This document shows, piece by piece, positions 15,270-22,478 of a stretch of 33,022 nucleotides of DNA. Below the pieces are notes generated by a model, which did no database searches, was not told the DNA's origin, and saw only the letters and a program-made list of their open reading frames with translations. The translations under genes were made by a program, and so were the position numbers. The stretch comes from UBA1756 sp045132235. Its GTDB lineage: Bacteria > Bacteroidota > Bacteroidia > Bacteroidales > WCHB1-69. The number at the start of each line of letters is the position of its first letter. Positions within the stretch are counted from its first letter, which is position 1. The DNA lies in the NCBI GenBank assembly GCA_045132235.1, contig JBGURX010000027.1, positions 1 to 33,022 of the forward strand, read 5' to 3'.

Positions 15270-16262
15270 ATGAAGAGCACCTACAAAGAAATCCTCAAAC
15301 AGCTGCAGCAGAGACAGTTCGCCAATGTCTATTTCCTTGCCGGAGAAGAGCCGCTGTTCATCGACAAAATCTCCGACTACATTGAAGAAAACGTGATGGA
15401 CGAAGCCGACCGCGACTTCAACCAGTCGGTGTATTACGCCAAAGAGACCAACCCGGCGGAGGTCATCGCACAGGCCCGCGAGTTTCCGTTCGGCGTGGAT
15501 CAGCGGGTGGTCATCGTGAAAGAGGCCAAAGAGTGGCGCTCCCTCGACCTCATCATGGCTTACTGTGCCAATCCCACCACCACCACCATCCTCGTCATCT
15601 GCTACAAATACGGCAAACTTCCCACCAACAAGTCGCTCAGCAACGCCGTGACTTTCGACTCCGCAAAAGTATCCGACTGGAAATTAGGCGAATGGGTGGA
15701 AAACTGCGCCAAAGAGCACTCTTTCCAAATCTCCAGAGATTCAGCCAACCTCATCGCAGAACACATCGGCAACGACCTGTCGCGCATCGACAACGAGTTC
15801 ACCAAACTGCGCATCACCTTCCCCGAAGGCACCAACATCACCCCTGAAATCATCGACCGGCACATCGGCATCAGCAACCAGTACAACCTGTACGCCCTGC
15901 GCGATGCTCTCTGCGACCGCAACGAGACCAAGGCTTACACCATCGTGAACGCCTTCTGCCAGAATCTGAAAGCCAACCCGTTGCAGGCCGCCATCGGCAG
16001 TCTGTACTACCTCTACAGCGGAATGCTCAAGTACCAGCTCGCCCCCACCAAAAACATTGAGGAGCAACGTCTCTGCTTCGGCCCGCGCCGCTCTGACGCC
16101 CAGCTGCGCCGCGATGTGGCCATCACCTCCGGATTCTCCAAACAGACCCTCATTCGCAACATTGAACTTTTACGCGAATTTGATGTAAAATCAAAAGGAG
16201 TGGACTGCAACACCACCGAAGAAGAATTGTACAAAGAATTGATTTACAAACTTTTACACTAA
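15270..16262 (+). CDS. holA: DNA polymerase III delta subunit
   Basis: A 330-residue HolA, the clamp-loader delta subunit that opens the sliding clamp. The N-terminus has the conserved NVYFLAGEEPLFIDKI segment, where a typical AAA+ Walker A is replaced, as expected for delta. The middle shows the ATPase-like strand TTILVICYK and a SKSL-like NKSLSN site. Residues about 170-190 (AEHIGNDLSRIDNEFTKL) are the hallmark lid motif of delta, and the C-terminal collar domain is helical. Length fits the family. It starts 60 bases after tsaD and ends 5 bases before the SRPBCC gene. The assignment rests on several motifs together and is secure. Confidence 0.95.
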   Translation: MKSTYKEILKQLQQRQFANVYFLAGEEPLFIDKISDYIEENVMDEADRDFNQSVYYAKETNPAEVIAQAREFPFGVDQRVVIVKEAKEWRSLDLIMAYCANPTTTTILVICYKYGKLPTNKSLSNAVTFDSAKVSDWKLGEWVENCAKEHSFQISRDSANLIAEHIGNDLSRIDNEFTKLRITFPEGTNITPEIIDRHIGISNQYNLYALRDALCDRNETKAYTIVNAFCQNLKANPLQAAIGSLYYLYSGMLKYQLAPTKNIEEQRLCFGPRRSDAQLRRDVAITSGFSKQTLIRNIELLREFDVKSKGVDCNTTEEELYKELIYKLLH

Positions 16263-16267
16263 TATTT

Positions 16268-16669
16268 ATGAATATAGACAGCAAAGTAGAGCATATCGAA
16301 GCCAGCAGTCAGAAGGTGTATGGGATGCTGTGCGACTGCCACAACTTTGAAGAGATGGCCACGCAGCAACAGATTCAGAACTGGCATGCCGAAGAGGACT
16401 TCTGCGAATTTGAGGTGCCCGGCATCGCCAAGATCACCCTGCGCATTCAGGAGAAACAGCCCTACAGCCGCATCACCTACACGGTGGGCAACGACAAGGG
16501 CATTCCCGCCTCCTGTACCTTTGACATCACAGGCGATGAGACAGGCTGCGACCTCGCCCTCACCATGAACTTGGACATTCCTGTCTTTCTTGCCCCCATG
16601 GTCAAACCGTACATGCAGCGATTTGCCGACACCCTCACCAACGCCATCAAGATGGCAGCCACCAAATAA
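16268..16669 (+). CDS. SRPBCC (START-like) family protein
   Basis: A 133-residue protein with the SRPBCC/polyketide cyclase-like helix-grip fold pattern. It opens with a strand and VYGMLCDCHNFEEM, the typical first helix pair after the strand. A row of beta strands follows (FEVPGIAKITLRI, SRITYTVGN, CDLALTMNLDIPV), and a long C-terminal helix covers about residues 108-133. Family members bind hydrophobic ligands or act as small chaperones. In Bacteroidetes a homologue is common beside DNA replication or LptB genes, but its role is unknown. It lies 5 bases after holA and 6 bases before lptB, so it is part of one operon. Confidence 0.8.
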   Translation: MNIDSKVEHIEASSQKVYGMLCDCHNFEEMATQQQIQNWHAEEDFCEFEVPGIAKITLRIQEKQPYSRITYTVGNDKGIPASCTFDITGDETGCDLALTMNLDIPVFLAPMVKPYMQRFADTLTNAIKMAATK

Positions 16670-16675
16670 TAAGCC

Positions 16676-17425
16676 ATGGAAGAGAACACCCACATCATCC
16701 GAACGGAAAAGTTAGTGAAGAAATACCACTCCCGCACTGTGGTCAACGAGGCGAGCCTCAACGTGCGCCAGGGCGAGATTGTGGGACTGCTCGGTCCCAA
16801 CGGGGCGGGCAAGACCACCTCATTCTACATGATTGTCGGATTGATTCGTCCGCTGTCGGGGCACATCTACCTTGACAATGAAGACATCACCGGCATGGCC
16901 ATGTACAAGCGCGCCCAGTTAGGCATTTCATACTTGCCGCAGGAGGCTTCCGTGTTTCGCGACATGACCGTTGAGAAGAACATTCTGTCCATCCTGCAGT
17001 TCAGCGGCCGCAGTCGTGCCGAGCAGAAGGAGCGGATGGAGAGCCTGCTGACGGAATTCAACCTGCACAAAGTGAGGAAGAACCTCGGCAAGAACCTCTC
17101 CGGCGGGGAGCGACGCCGTACCGAGATCGCCCGCTGCCTTGCCGCCGACCCGAAGTTCATCCTCCTCGACGAGCCCTTCGCCGGCGTGGACCCCATCGCC
17201 GTGGAAGACATCCAAGAGATTGTGGCCAAACTCAAGACCAAGAACATCGGCATTCTCATCACCGACCACAACGTGCACGAAACCTTGGCCATCACCGACC
17301 GCGCCTACATCCTGCACGAAGGCACCGTGCTGCGCACCGGCACCGCCCAGGAGCTCGCCGACGACGAGTTTGTGCGGAAAGTCTATCTGGGCAAGAATTT
17401 CGAGCTCCGCAAAACCGATCGCTAA
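16676..17425 (+). CDS. lptB: LPS export ABC transporter ATPase LptB
   Basis: A 249-residue ABC ATPase that powers LPS extraction from the inner membrane with LptF, LptG and LptC. Walker A is GPNGAGKT at 40-47, the Q-loop lies near LPQEASVF (87-94), the signature is LSGGERRR at 141-148, Walker B is FILLDEPFAGVDP at 161-173 and the switch His is H198. The LPQEASVFR and LSGGERRRTEIAR motifs separate LptB from other ABC ATPases such as LivG. The other Lpt genes are not in the window. It follows the SRPBCC gene by 6 bases and precedes lnt by 23, so the operon groups envelope lipid genes. Confidence 0.95.
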   Translation: MEENTHIIRTEKLVKKYHSRTVVNEASLNVRQGEIVGLLGPNGAGKTTSFYMIVGLIRPLSGHIYLDNEDITGMAMYKRAQLGISYLPQEASVFRDMTVEKNILSILQFSGRSRAEQKERMESLLTEFNLHKVRKNLGKNLSGGERRRTEIARCLAADPKFILLDEPFAGVDPIAVEDIQEIVAKLKTKNIGILITDHNVHETLAITDRAYILHEGTVLRTGTAQELADDEFVRKVYLGKNFELRKTDR

Positions 17426-17448
17426 CCATACCCTAAAAACGCTGTCCG

Positions 17449-19155
17449 ATGACCACCTCCACATCCCCCACACCCCACAAAGGACTCCGATTTCTACAAC
17501 GAGCCGGCCTCGCCCTTCTCTCCGGCATCCTGCTTTGGCTCTCGTGGCCGCCCCACGGCCTCGCCTTCCTCAGCTTCTTCGCCCTTGTGCCCCTGCTGAT
17601 GGTGAGCCAGTCTATCGCCAACGAAGACGCACGGCTGCCGTTCCTCAAAGGGATGGGCTATTCGTACCTGACCTTTGTCATCTGGAATATCCTCACCACC
17701 TGGTGGGTAAAGAACAGCACCCTTGAAGGCTGTATCGCCATGGTGGTGCTCAACTCGCTGTTCATGTCGATAGTGTTCGGCGGCTGGCAACGCTTCCGCA
17801 AACTGCGCCTGCCGTTCTGGGTGGATGCGCTCTGCTTCACCTCTTTTTGGTGCGCATGGGAGTTCCTCCACCTCAACTGGGACCTCACATGGCCGTGGCT
17901 CAACCTTGGAAATTTGTTCTCTTCCTGCACCGAGTTCGTGCAGTGGTACGAAATCACCGGAGCGTTCGGCGGCACCATTTGGATTCTCGCCGCCAACTTC
18001 CTCGCCGTGGCACTGCTCCTGTCGCTGCGACAGACGGGCAAACGGCGCATCATCGTCGGCAGCGTGTTGCTGGGTTGGCTCATCGTGCCGGCAGTCCTAT
18101 CGCTTATCCGTTTCTACACCTACCCCATGCCGACAGACGAAAACCGCCGTTCCATAGAAGCTGTTGTAGTACAGCAAAATACAGACCCATGGGTGGAAGA
18201 GTACATGATGTCGAACAAAGAGCACGCTGCACGCATTTTGGAAGTGGCCCGGCCGCTCATCACCGACCAAACCGACGTAGTGGTATGCTCCGAATCAGCC
18301 ATTGCCAACACCATGAAATACGACATTTTTGTTAACGGGCAGGGACGGAGCAGCGAAATATACAACGGTCTTGACCTTTTCGACACCACCATTCTCACCC
18401 ACACCGATCTCAACTTCGTTTTCGGCACCTCCACTGTGCAATATTACGACCACAAAGCCACCGAGACTGCCCATCCGGCAGCGGGCATCGGACAATTATA
18501 CTATGACTATTGCAACACCTCGGTCTGCTACAACCGTTTTGGCGTTACCGGCACCTACTTCAAGAGCAAGTTAGTGCCGGGCGTGGAGAAGATGCCCTAT
18601 CCGCAAGTATTTGGTTTTCTGGAAGATTTAGCCATCGACTTGGGCGGTACGTCGGGATCGTTAGGCGAGGATGTCGAGCAGCGCGCTTTCCTGATGCCTG
18701 ACTGCCGGGTACGTATCGGCGTGCCCATCTGCTACGAGTCGGCGTACGGCGAGCATTTCGGTGAGTTTGTGCGCAACGGCGCGGAGGTGATGGCGGTCAT
18801 CACCAACGACGCATGGTGGGGCGAAACGCCAGGTCACACCCAGCACTTCCTGATGTCGAAGATGCGCGCGGTGGAGACGCGCCGCAGCATCATGCGGGCG
18901 GCCAATACCGGCACGTCGGCCTTCATCGACGAGCGCGGCACTGCCCACCAGACCACCGAATACGGCAAGCGCACGGCCATCCGCCAGAAAGTCTTTATCA
19001 ACGACAAAATCACCTTCTACACCCGCCACGGCGACTACCTCGCACGGTTTTTCACCGCCCTTGGAGGCGCACTGCTCGTGTTCGGCATTACCTTGGGAAT
19101 ACTGAGAAAAATACGTCGGCGCAAAGCCAATAAAACCGCCGTCACTTCAGCGTAG
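17449..19155 (+). CDS. lnt: Apolipoprotein N-acyltransferase
   Basis: A 568-residue Lnt, which adds the third acyl chain to the N-terminal Cys of lipoproteins. The first ~200 residues hold about six to seven membrane helices, and a last helix lies near 530-550. The nitrilase domain has Glu282 (CSESAIAN), Lys372 (TYFKSKLVP) and Cys428 (PICYESAYGE), the expected Glu-Lys-Cys triad. TNDAWWGETPGHTQH and AANTGTSAFID are also conserved. It is somewhat longer than the E. coli enzyme (about 510), mostly from insertions around residues 285-400. The E-containing loop GVEKMPY replaces the more usual FGEYVP. It ends by overlapping the convergent thioredoxin gene by 14 bases. Confidence 0.95.
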   Translation: MTTSTSPTPHKGLRFLQRAGLALLSGILLWLSWPPHGLAFLSFFALVPLLMVSQSIANEDARLPFLKGMGYSYLTFVIWNILTTWWVKNSTLEGCIAMVVLNSLFMSIVFGGWQRFRKLRLPFWVDALCFTSFWCAWEFLHLNWDLTWPWLNLGNLFSSCTEFVQWYEITGAFGGTIWILAANFLAVALLLSLRQTGKRRIIVGSVLLGWLIVPAVLSLIRFYTYPMPTDENRRSIEAVVVQQNTDPWVEEYMMSNKEHAARILEVARPLITDQTDVVVCSESAIANTMKYDIFVNGQGRSSEIYNGLDLFDTTILTHTDLNFVFGTSTVQYYDHKATETAHPAAGIGQLYYDYCNTSVCYNRFGVTGTYFKSKLVPGVEKMPYPQVFGFLEDLAIDLGGTSGSLGEDVEQRAFLMPDCRVRIGVPICYESAYGEHFGEFVRNGAEVMAVITNDAWWGETPGHTQHFLMSKMRAVETRRSIMRAANTGTSAFIDERGTAHQTTEYGKRTAIRQKVFINDKITFYTRHGDYLARFFTALGGALLVFGITLGILRKIRRRKANKTAVTSA

Positions 19156-19159
19156 TGAC
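19141..19159. other. Short inverted repeat across the overlapping stops
   Basis: GTCACT (19141-19146) and AGTGAC (19154-19159) form a 6-bp stem with a 7-base loop. The stop codons of the convergent lnt and thioredoxin genes both fall inside it. It lacks a T-run on either side and may be coincidence, but it is the only hairpin at this convergent junction. Confidence 0.3.
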
Positions 19160-19624
19160 CGCCGTGGGAGTCCACTTTCTAAAAAAATCCTCCACTTTTT
19201 TCGCATCATATCCTTGTCCTTCTTCCAGATAGGAACTGTCTTGGATATGGATGACATTCCCCTTTTCATCCAAAATCACCAAAACCGGAAATCCGAAGCG
19301 GGCCGGATTGCCCAACATCTTCATCGCCTCCGGATTCTTGTTGGTTTTGGAATAATGGACATGGATGTAGATAAAATTTTCTTTAATTATCTGATTGATA
19401 GTGTCATTAGCGGTAATAAAATCCGAAAAGCGGATGCACCACGGACACCAGTTGCCGCCCACCTGACACACCACATACTTTCCCTCATCGGAAGCCTGTT
19501 TCACCGCAGTCTGAATCTGTGCCACGGCATCAGCCTTCTCATCGTAAAGCGGTTTCACTTCTTGAGGAAAACAGTTATAAGTCAATATTACACAAAGACT
19601 TAAAAATAAAAACCTCTTCATCAT
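19142..19624 (-). CDS. Exported thioredoxin-fold protein with WCPWC site
   Basis: A 160-residue thioredoxin-like protein. A signal peptide (MMKRFLFLSLCVILTYNCFP) ends near residue 20, so the protein acts outside the cytoplasm. The redox site is C60 and C63 in NWCPWC, and FPVLVILDEKG near residue 110 gives the cis-Pro and central strand. The Trp between the Cys residues is less common than GP or GH. It resembles DUF255/thioredoxin-7 proteins that reduce or form disulfides in the periplasm. The frame is open slightly upstream to a TTG, but ATG at 19624 gives the signal peptide. It lies 4 bases after the rlmI stop in the same operon, and its 3' end overlaps lnt. Confidence 0.87.
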   Translation of the reverse strand: MMKRFLFLSLCVILTYNCFPQEVKPLYDEKADAVAQIQTAVKQASDEGKYVVCQVGGNWCPWCIRFSDFITANDTINQIIKENFIYIHVHYSKTNKNPEAMKMLGNPARFGFPVLVILDEKGNVIHIQDSSYLEEGQGYDAKKVEDFFRKWTPTAVTTLK

Positions 19625-19628
19625 TTTA

Positions 19629-20816
19629 TTATTTTTCAATATAAACAAGCATACCTTTCAAATAACTTCCCTCGGGGTGGAAAATGTCAACCGGGTGGTC
19701 GGGACCGGCCTCGAGGTGGCGCAGCACGCGGATGCGTTTGCCCTCCATGGCAGCAGCGGAGAAAACGATGGTCTGGAAGTCGTCTTGCGAGACGGCCTGC
19801 GAACACGAGAAGGTGAACAGGAAACCGCCGGGCTTCACCTTCTGCATCGCCTTGCGGTTGAGGTTGCGATAGCCCTTCACGCCCTGCTCCTTCACCTTGT
19901 GGTGCTTGGCAAACGCGGGCGGGTCGAGCACAATCACATCGTAGCTCTGGTCGGGGGTGTGCTCGAAAAAGTCGAAGACATTTTCAGCGTAAGAGGTGTG
20001 CTTGGAAAGATATTCATTGCCCAACTCGGCGATATTGCGCTCCACAAACTCGATGGCTTTCTTGGAAATATCCACCGAATCGACCTGCGTGGCGCCGTTG
20101 GCCAGTGCGTAGGCGGAGAAACCGCCCGTATAGCAAAACAGGTTCAGCACCTTACGGCCGTGCGAGTACTCCCCTACCAGCTTGCGGTTTTCGCGCTGGT
20201 CGAGGAAAAAGCCCGTCTTCTGTCCATTCACAATGTCAATAAAATAAGGAATGCCATTCTCACGCACCAGCACGTCGTCGAAACTGCCGTACAGGCACTC
20301 ATCCACCGGCTCGAAGCCTGCAATTTCCGGCAGTGTAGCCACGCTCTTGTCGTAGATGGAATGCACTTTTTCGCCAAAAAGGTCAAGGAAGATTTTGACC
20401 AAAAGGTCGCGCATCAAATACATGCCATACGAGTGAAACTGCAGCACGATGTTGCCGTCGAACCAGTCCACAATCAGTCCCGGCAGGTAGTCGCCCTCGC
20501 CGTTCACGAGACGAAAACAGGTGGTCTGCGGGTTGTCAATCAGTCCCAGCTGCCGGCGCAAAGCCACCGCTTGGCGAATCTTCTCGCGCCAAAAATCCTC
20601 GTCGGGAGTCACCTCCTCGAAGCTGAATATCTTGACACAGGTGGAGCTGTTGTGGTAATGCCCCATCGCCATGAACTGACCTTCAAAATTATAAACGCCC
20701 ACCACATCGCCGTCGGCCAGCGACTTGTCCTTCTTGGCCACCGCACCGGAGAACACCCACGGGTGGAAACGCTGCAGCGATTTCTCTTTTCCTTTTTGCA
20801 GGATTATTTTTTTCAT
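19629..20816 (-). CDS. rlmI: RlmI-like 23S rRNA cytosine methyltransferase
   Basis: A 395-residue class I SAM-dependent methyltransferase with an N-terminal PUA domain (about residues 1-80). In E. coli RlmI makes m5C1962 in 23S rRNA. Visible motifs are VLNLFCYTGGFSAYA (SAM-binding motif I, about 224-238), DSVDISKKAI (motif II), VLDPPAFAK (motif IV) and GGFLFTFSCS, which contains the catalytic-type Cys region. QKTGFFLDQRENR is a strong family marker. Length is typical. It lies 24 bases after rluD and 4 before the thioredoxin gene. The exact target site is inferred from homology only. Confidence 0.92.
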   Translation of the reverse strand: MKKIILQKGKEKSLQRFHPWVFSGAVAKKDKSLADGDVVGVYNFEGQFMAMGHYHNSSTCVKIFSFEEVTPDEDFWREKIRQAVALRRQLGLIDNPQTTCFRLVNGEGDYLPGLIVDWFDGNIVLQFHSYGMYLMRDLLVKIFLDLFGEKVHSIYDKSVATLPEIAGFEPVDECLYGSFDDVLVRENGIPYFIDIVNGQKTGFFLDQRENRKLVGEYSHGRKVLNLFCYTGGFSAYALANGATQVDSVDISKKAIEFVERNIAELGNEYLSKHTSYAENVFDFFEHTPDQSYDVIVLDPPAFAKHHKVKEQGVKGYRNLNRKAMQKVKPGGFLFTFSCSQAVSQDDFQTIVFSAAAMEGKRIRVLRHLEAGPDHPVDIFHPEGSYLKGMLVYIEK

Positions 20817-20840
20817 TATTCAATAATTTTCTATAAAAGA

Positions 20841-21902
20841 CTACTCTTCATCCTCCTCCAACTGTTTATGTTTCGCATAGTTGCGCCATTTTTCCACCAC
20901 CTCCGCCATGTCAGCAGGAAGTTCCGAATCAAACAGCATGAACTTTCCTGTCACAGGATGCTCAAAGCCCAGCGATTTGGCGTGAAGGGCCTGTCGTGGA
21001 AGCGTTTTGAAACAGTTGTTGATAAACTGCTTATATTTGGTGAAAGTAGTACCTTTCAAGATTTCGTTGCCACCATAAGTTTCGTCGTTGAAGAGCGGGT
21101 GGCCGATATGTTTCATGTGGACACGGATCTGGTGGGTGCGGCCGGTTTCGAGGCGGCACTCCACCATGGTGACGTAGCCGAAGCGCTCCACCACCTTGTA
21201 GTGGGTGACGGCGTGTTTGCCCTGCTCGCTGTCTTCTGGGAAGACGGTCATCACAAGGCGGTTTTTCGGGTCACGGCCCACGTTGCCCACCACAGTGCCT
21301 TCATCATCGGGGAAGTCGCCCCACACGAGGGCGCGGTACCGCCGTTCGATGCTGTGCTCGAAGAAGTTGGCGGCCAGTTTCATCTGGGCAATCTCCGACT
21401 TGGCCACAATCATGATGCCGGAGGTGTTCTTGTCGATGCGGTGCACCAGCAGCGGCTTCACATCATTGCCGTCGGCGTCCTTCTGGCCTTGGAAGTGCCA
21501 CAGCAGCGCATTGACGAGCGTGCCCGTGAAATTGCCCACAGCGGGATGCACTACCATGCCGGCCGGCTTGTTGATGATGATCACATCAGCATCCTCATAC
21601 ACAATGTCGAGCGGAATATCCTCAGGGATAAGCTCAAACACATGCACGGGACGAGGCAGCAGGATGCTGATGACATCGCGGGGATGGACACGGTAGTTCG
21701 ACTTGACGGGCTTGCCGTTCACCAAGATACAGTCAGCCTTCGCGGCCTGCTGGATGCGGTTGCGCGAAGTATGCGCCATCAAGTTGGTGAGGTAACGGTC
21801 GAGCCGGATGATTTCCGTGCCGGGGTCCACAACGAAACGAAAATGTTCGAACAATTCCTCTTTTTCGCTGCTGGCTTCCTCTAAAATTTCATCATTTTCC
21901 AT
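20841..21902 (-). CDS. rluD: 23S rRNA pseudouridine synthase, RluD family
   Basis: A 353-residue RluA/RluD-family synthase that isomerises uridines in 23S rRNA (helix 69 for RluD). An S4 RNA-binding domain covers about residues 30-85 (LDRYLTNLM... VNGKPVKSNYRV). The catalytic domain includes NKPAGMVVHP at 111-120 and the active-site Asp157 in HRIDKNTSG. A later motif is TGRTHQIRVHMKHIGHP. ATG at 21902 is preferred over an adjacent GTG. RluD is favoured over RluA or RluC because of the S4 domain and length, but RluC cannot be fully excluded. It heads the rluD-rlmI-thioredoxin operon and has its own promoter box at 21919-21927. Confidence 0.9.
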   Translation of the reverse strand: MENDEILEEASSEKEELFEHFRFVVDPGTEIIRLDRYLTNLMAHTSRNRIQQAAKADCILVNGKPVKSNYRVHPRDVISILLPRPVHVFELIPEDIPLDIVYEDADVIIINKPAGMVVHPAVGNFTGTLVNALLWHFQGQKDADGNDVKPLLVHRIDKNTSGIMIVAKSEIAQMKLAANFFEHSIERRYRALVWGDFPDDEGTVVGNVGRDPKNRLVMTVFPEDSEQGKHAVTHYKVVERFGYVTMVECRLETGRTHQIRVHMKHIGHPLFNDETYGGNEILKGTTFTKYKQFINNCFKTLPRQALHAKSLGFEHPVTGKFMLFDSELPADMAEVVEKWRNYAKHKQLEEDEE

Positions 21903-21918
21903 CACAATAATTTAAGGC

Positions 21919-21927
21919 GCAAAAATA
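21919..21927 (-). promoter_or_regulatory. Bacteroidetes -7 box for rluD
   Basis: Minus-strand TATTTTTGC matches TAnnTTTGC, 17 bases upstream of the ATG at 21902. It faces the plus-strand box at 21951-21959 in a divergent pair only 23 bases apart. No good -33 TTG is seen. Confidence 0.55.
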
Positions 21928-21950
21928 CAAAAATGTTGGCAATAAATTTG

Positions 21951-21959
21951 TAATTTTGC
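21951..21959 (+). promoter_or_regulatory. Bacteroidetes -7 box for the YbaK-like gene
   Basis: TAATTTTGC matches TAnnTTTGC and ends 17 bases before the ATG at 21977, for a leader of about 13 nt. The TTG inside the box opens the reading frame early and is not a real start. Confidence 0.6.
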
Positions 21960-21976
21960 ATCCCAAAACCGCAACC

Positions 21977-22468
21977 ATGAACGGAGACCCGAAATTATAC
22001 CAGCTTTTAGACGAACTGAACATCCCCTTTGAGTATCTGGAGCATCCCGCCGCCCCCACCATCGAGATTGCCAAGCAGTATTGGGCGGGGCATGATGCCA
22101 AGCACTGCAAAAACCTCTTCTTCCGCAACCACAAGGGCAACCAGCACTACTTGGTGTGCCTCGACTGCGACCGCGTGATGGACATCCACGACATCGAGAA
22201 GAAGTTACATCAGGGCAAGCTGAGCTTCGCCTCCGAGCAGCGGCTGATGAAATACTTGGGGGTAACGCCCGGATCGGTCACACCGTTCGGCCTCATCAAC
22301 GATGTGGAGCACCACGTCATCGTGTTCTTGGACAGCAACTTGCTGCAAGCCGAGAAGGTCAGCTTCCATCCCTGCATCAACACGGCTTCTCTCATCATCA
22401 AGCGCGAAGACCTGGTGAAATTCATCGAGCACCAAGGCAACCGCTACGAGTGGATGGAGGTGTACTAA
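21977..22468 (+). CDS. YbaK/PrdX-type aminoacyl-tRNA deacylase
   Basis: A 163-residue single-domain protein of the YbaK/ProX superfamily, which hydrolyses mischarged tRNAs such as Ala-tRNAPro. The PrdX/ProXp-ala subtype is suggested by the opening (LYQLLDELNIPFEYLEHPAAPT), the CKNLFFRNHKGNQHYLVCLD core with the conserved Lys, and the LGVTPGSVTPFGLIND motif at about residues 94-109. The latter is highly characteristic. The ATG at 21977 is chosen because the earlier TTG is within the promoter. It ends 10 bases from the convergent glycogen-enzyme stop with no visible terminator. Its exact substrate (Ala- or Cys-tRNAPro) is not readable. Confidence 0.9.
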   Translation: MNGDPKLYQLLDELNIPFEYLEHPAAPTIEIAKQYWAGHDAKHCKNLFFRNHKGNQHYLVCLDCDRVMDIHDIEKKLHQGKLSFASEQRLMKYLGVTPGSVTPFGLINDVEHHVIVFLDSNLLQAEKVSFHPCINTASLIIKREDLVKFIEHQGNRYEWMEVY

Positions 22469-22478
22469 ACATCTACTA

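Noticed and set aside
19677..21884. A 735-codon open frame on the plus strand opposite rlmI and rluD.
   Set aside because: It lies wholly antisense to two genes with clear motifs, crosses their intergenic gap, and encodes a Val/His/Arg-rich sequence with no recognisable domain. It is a shadow of GC-biased codons.
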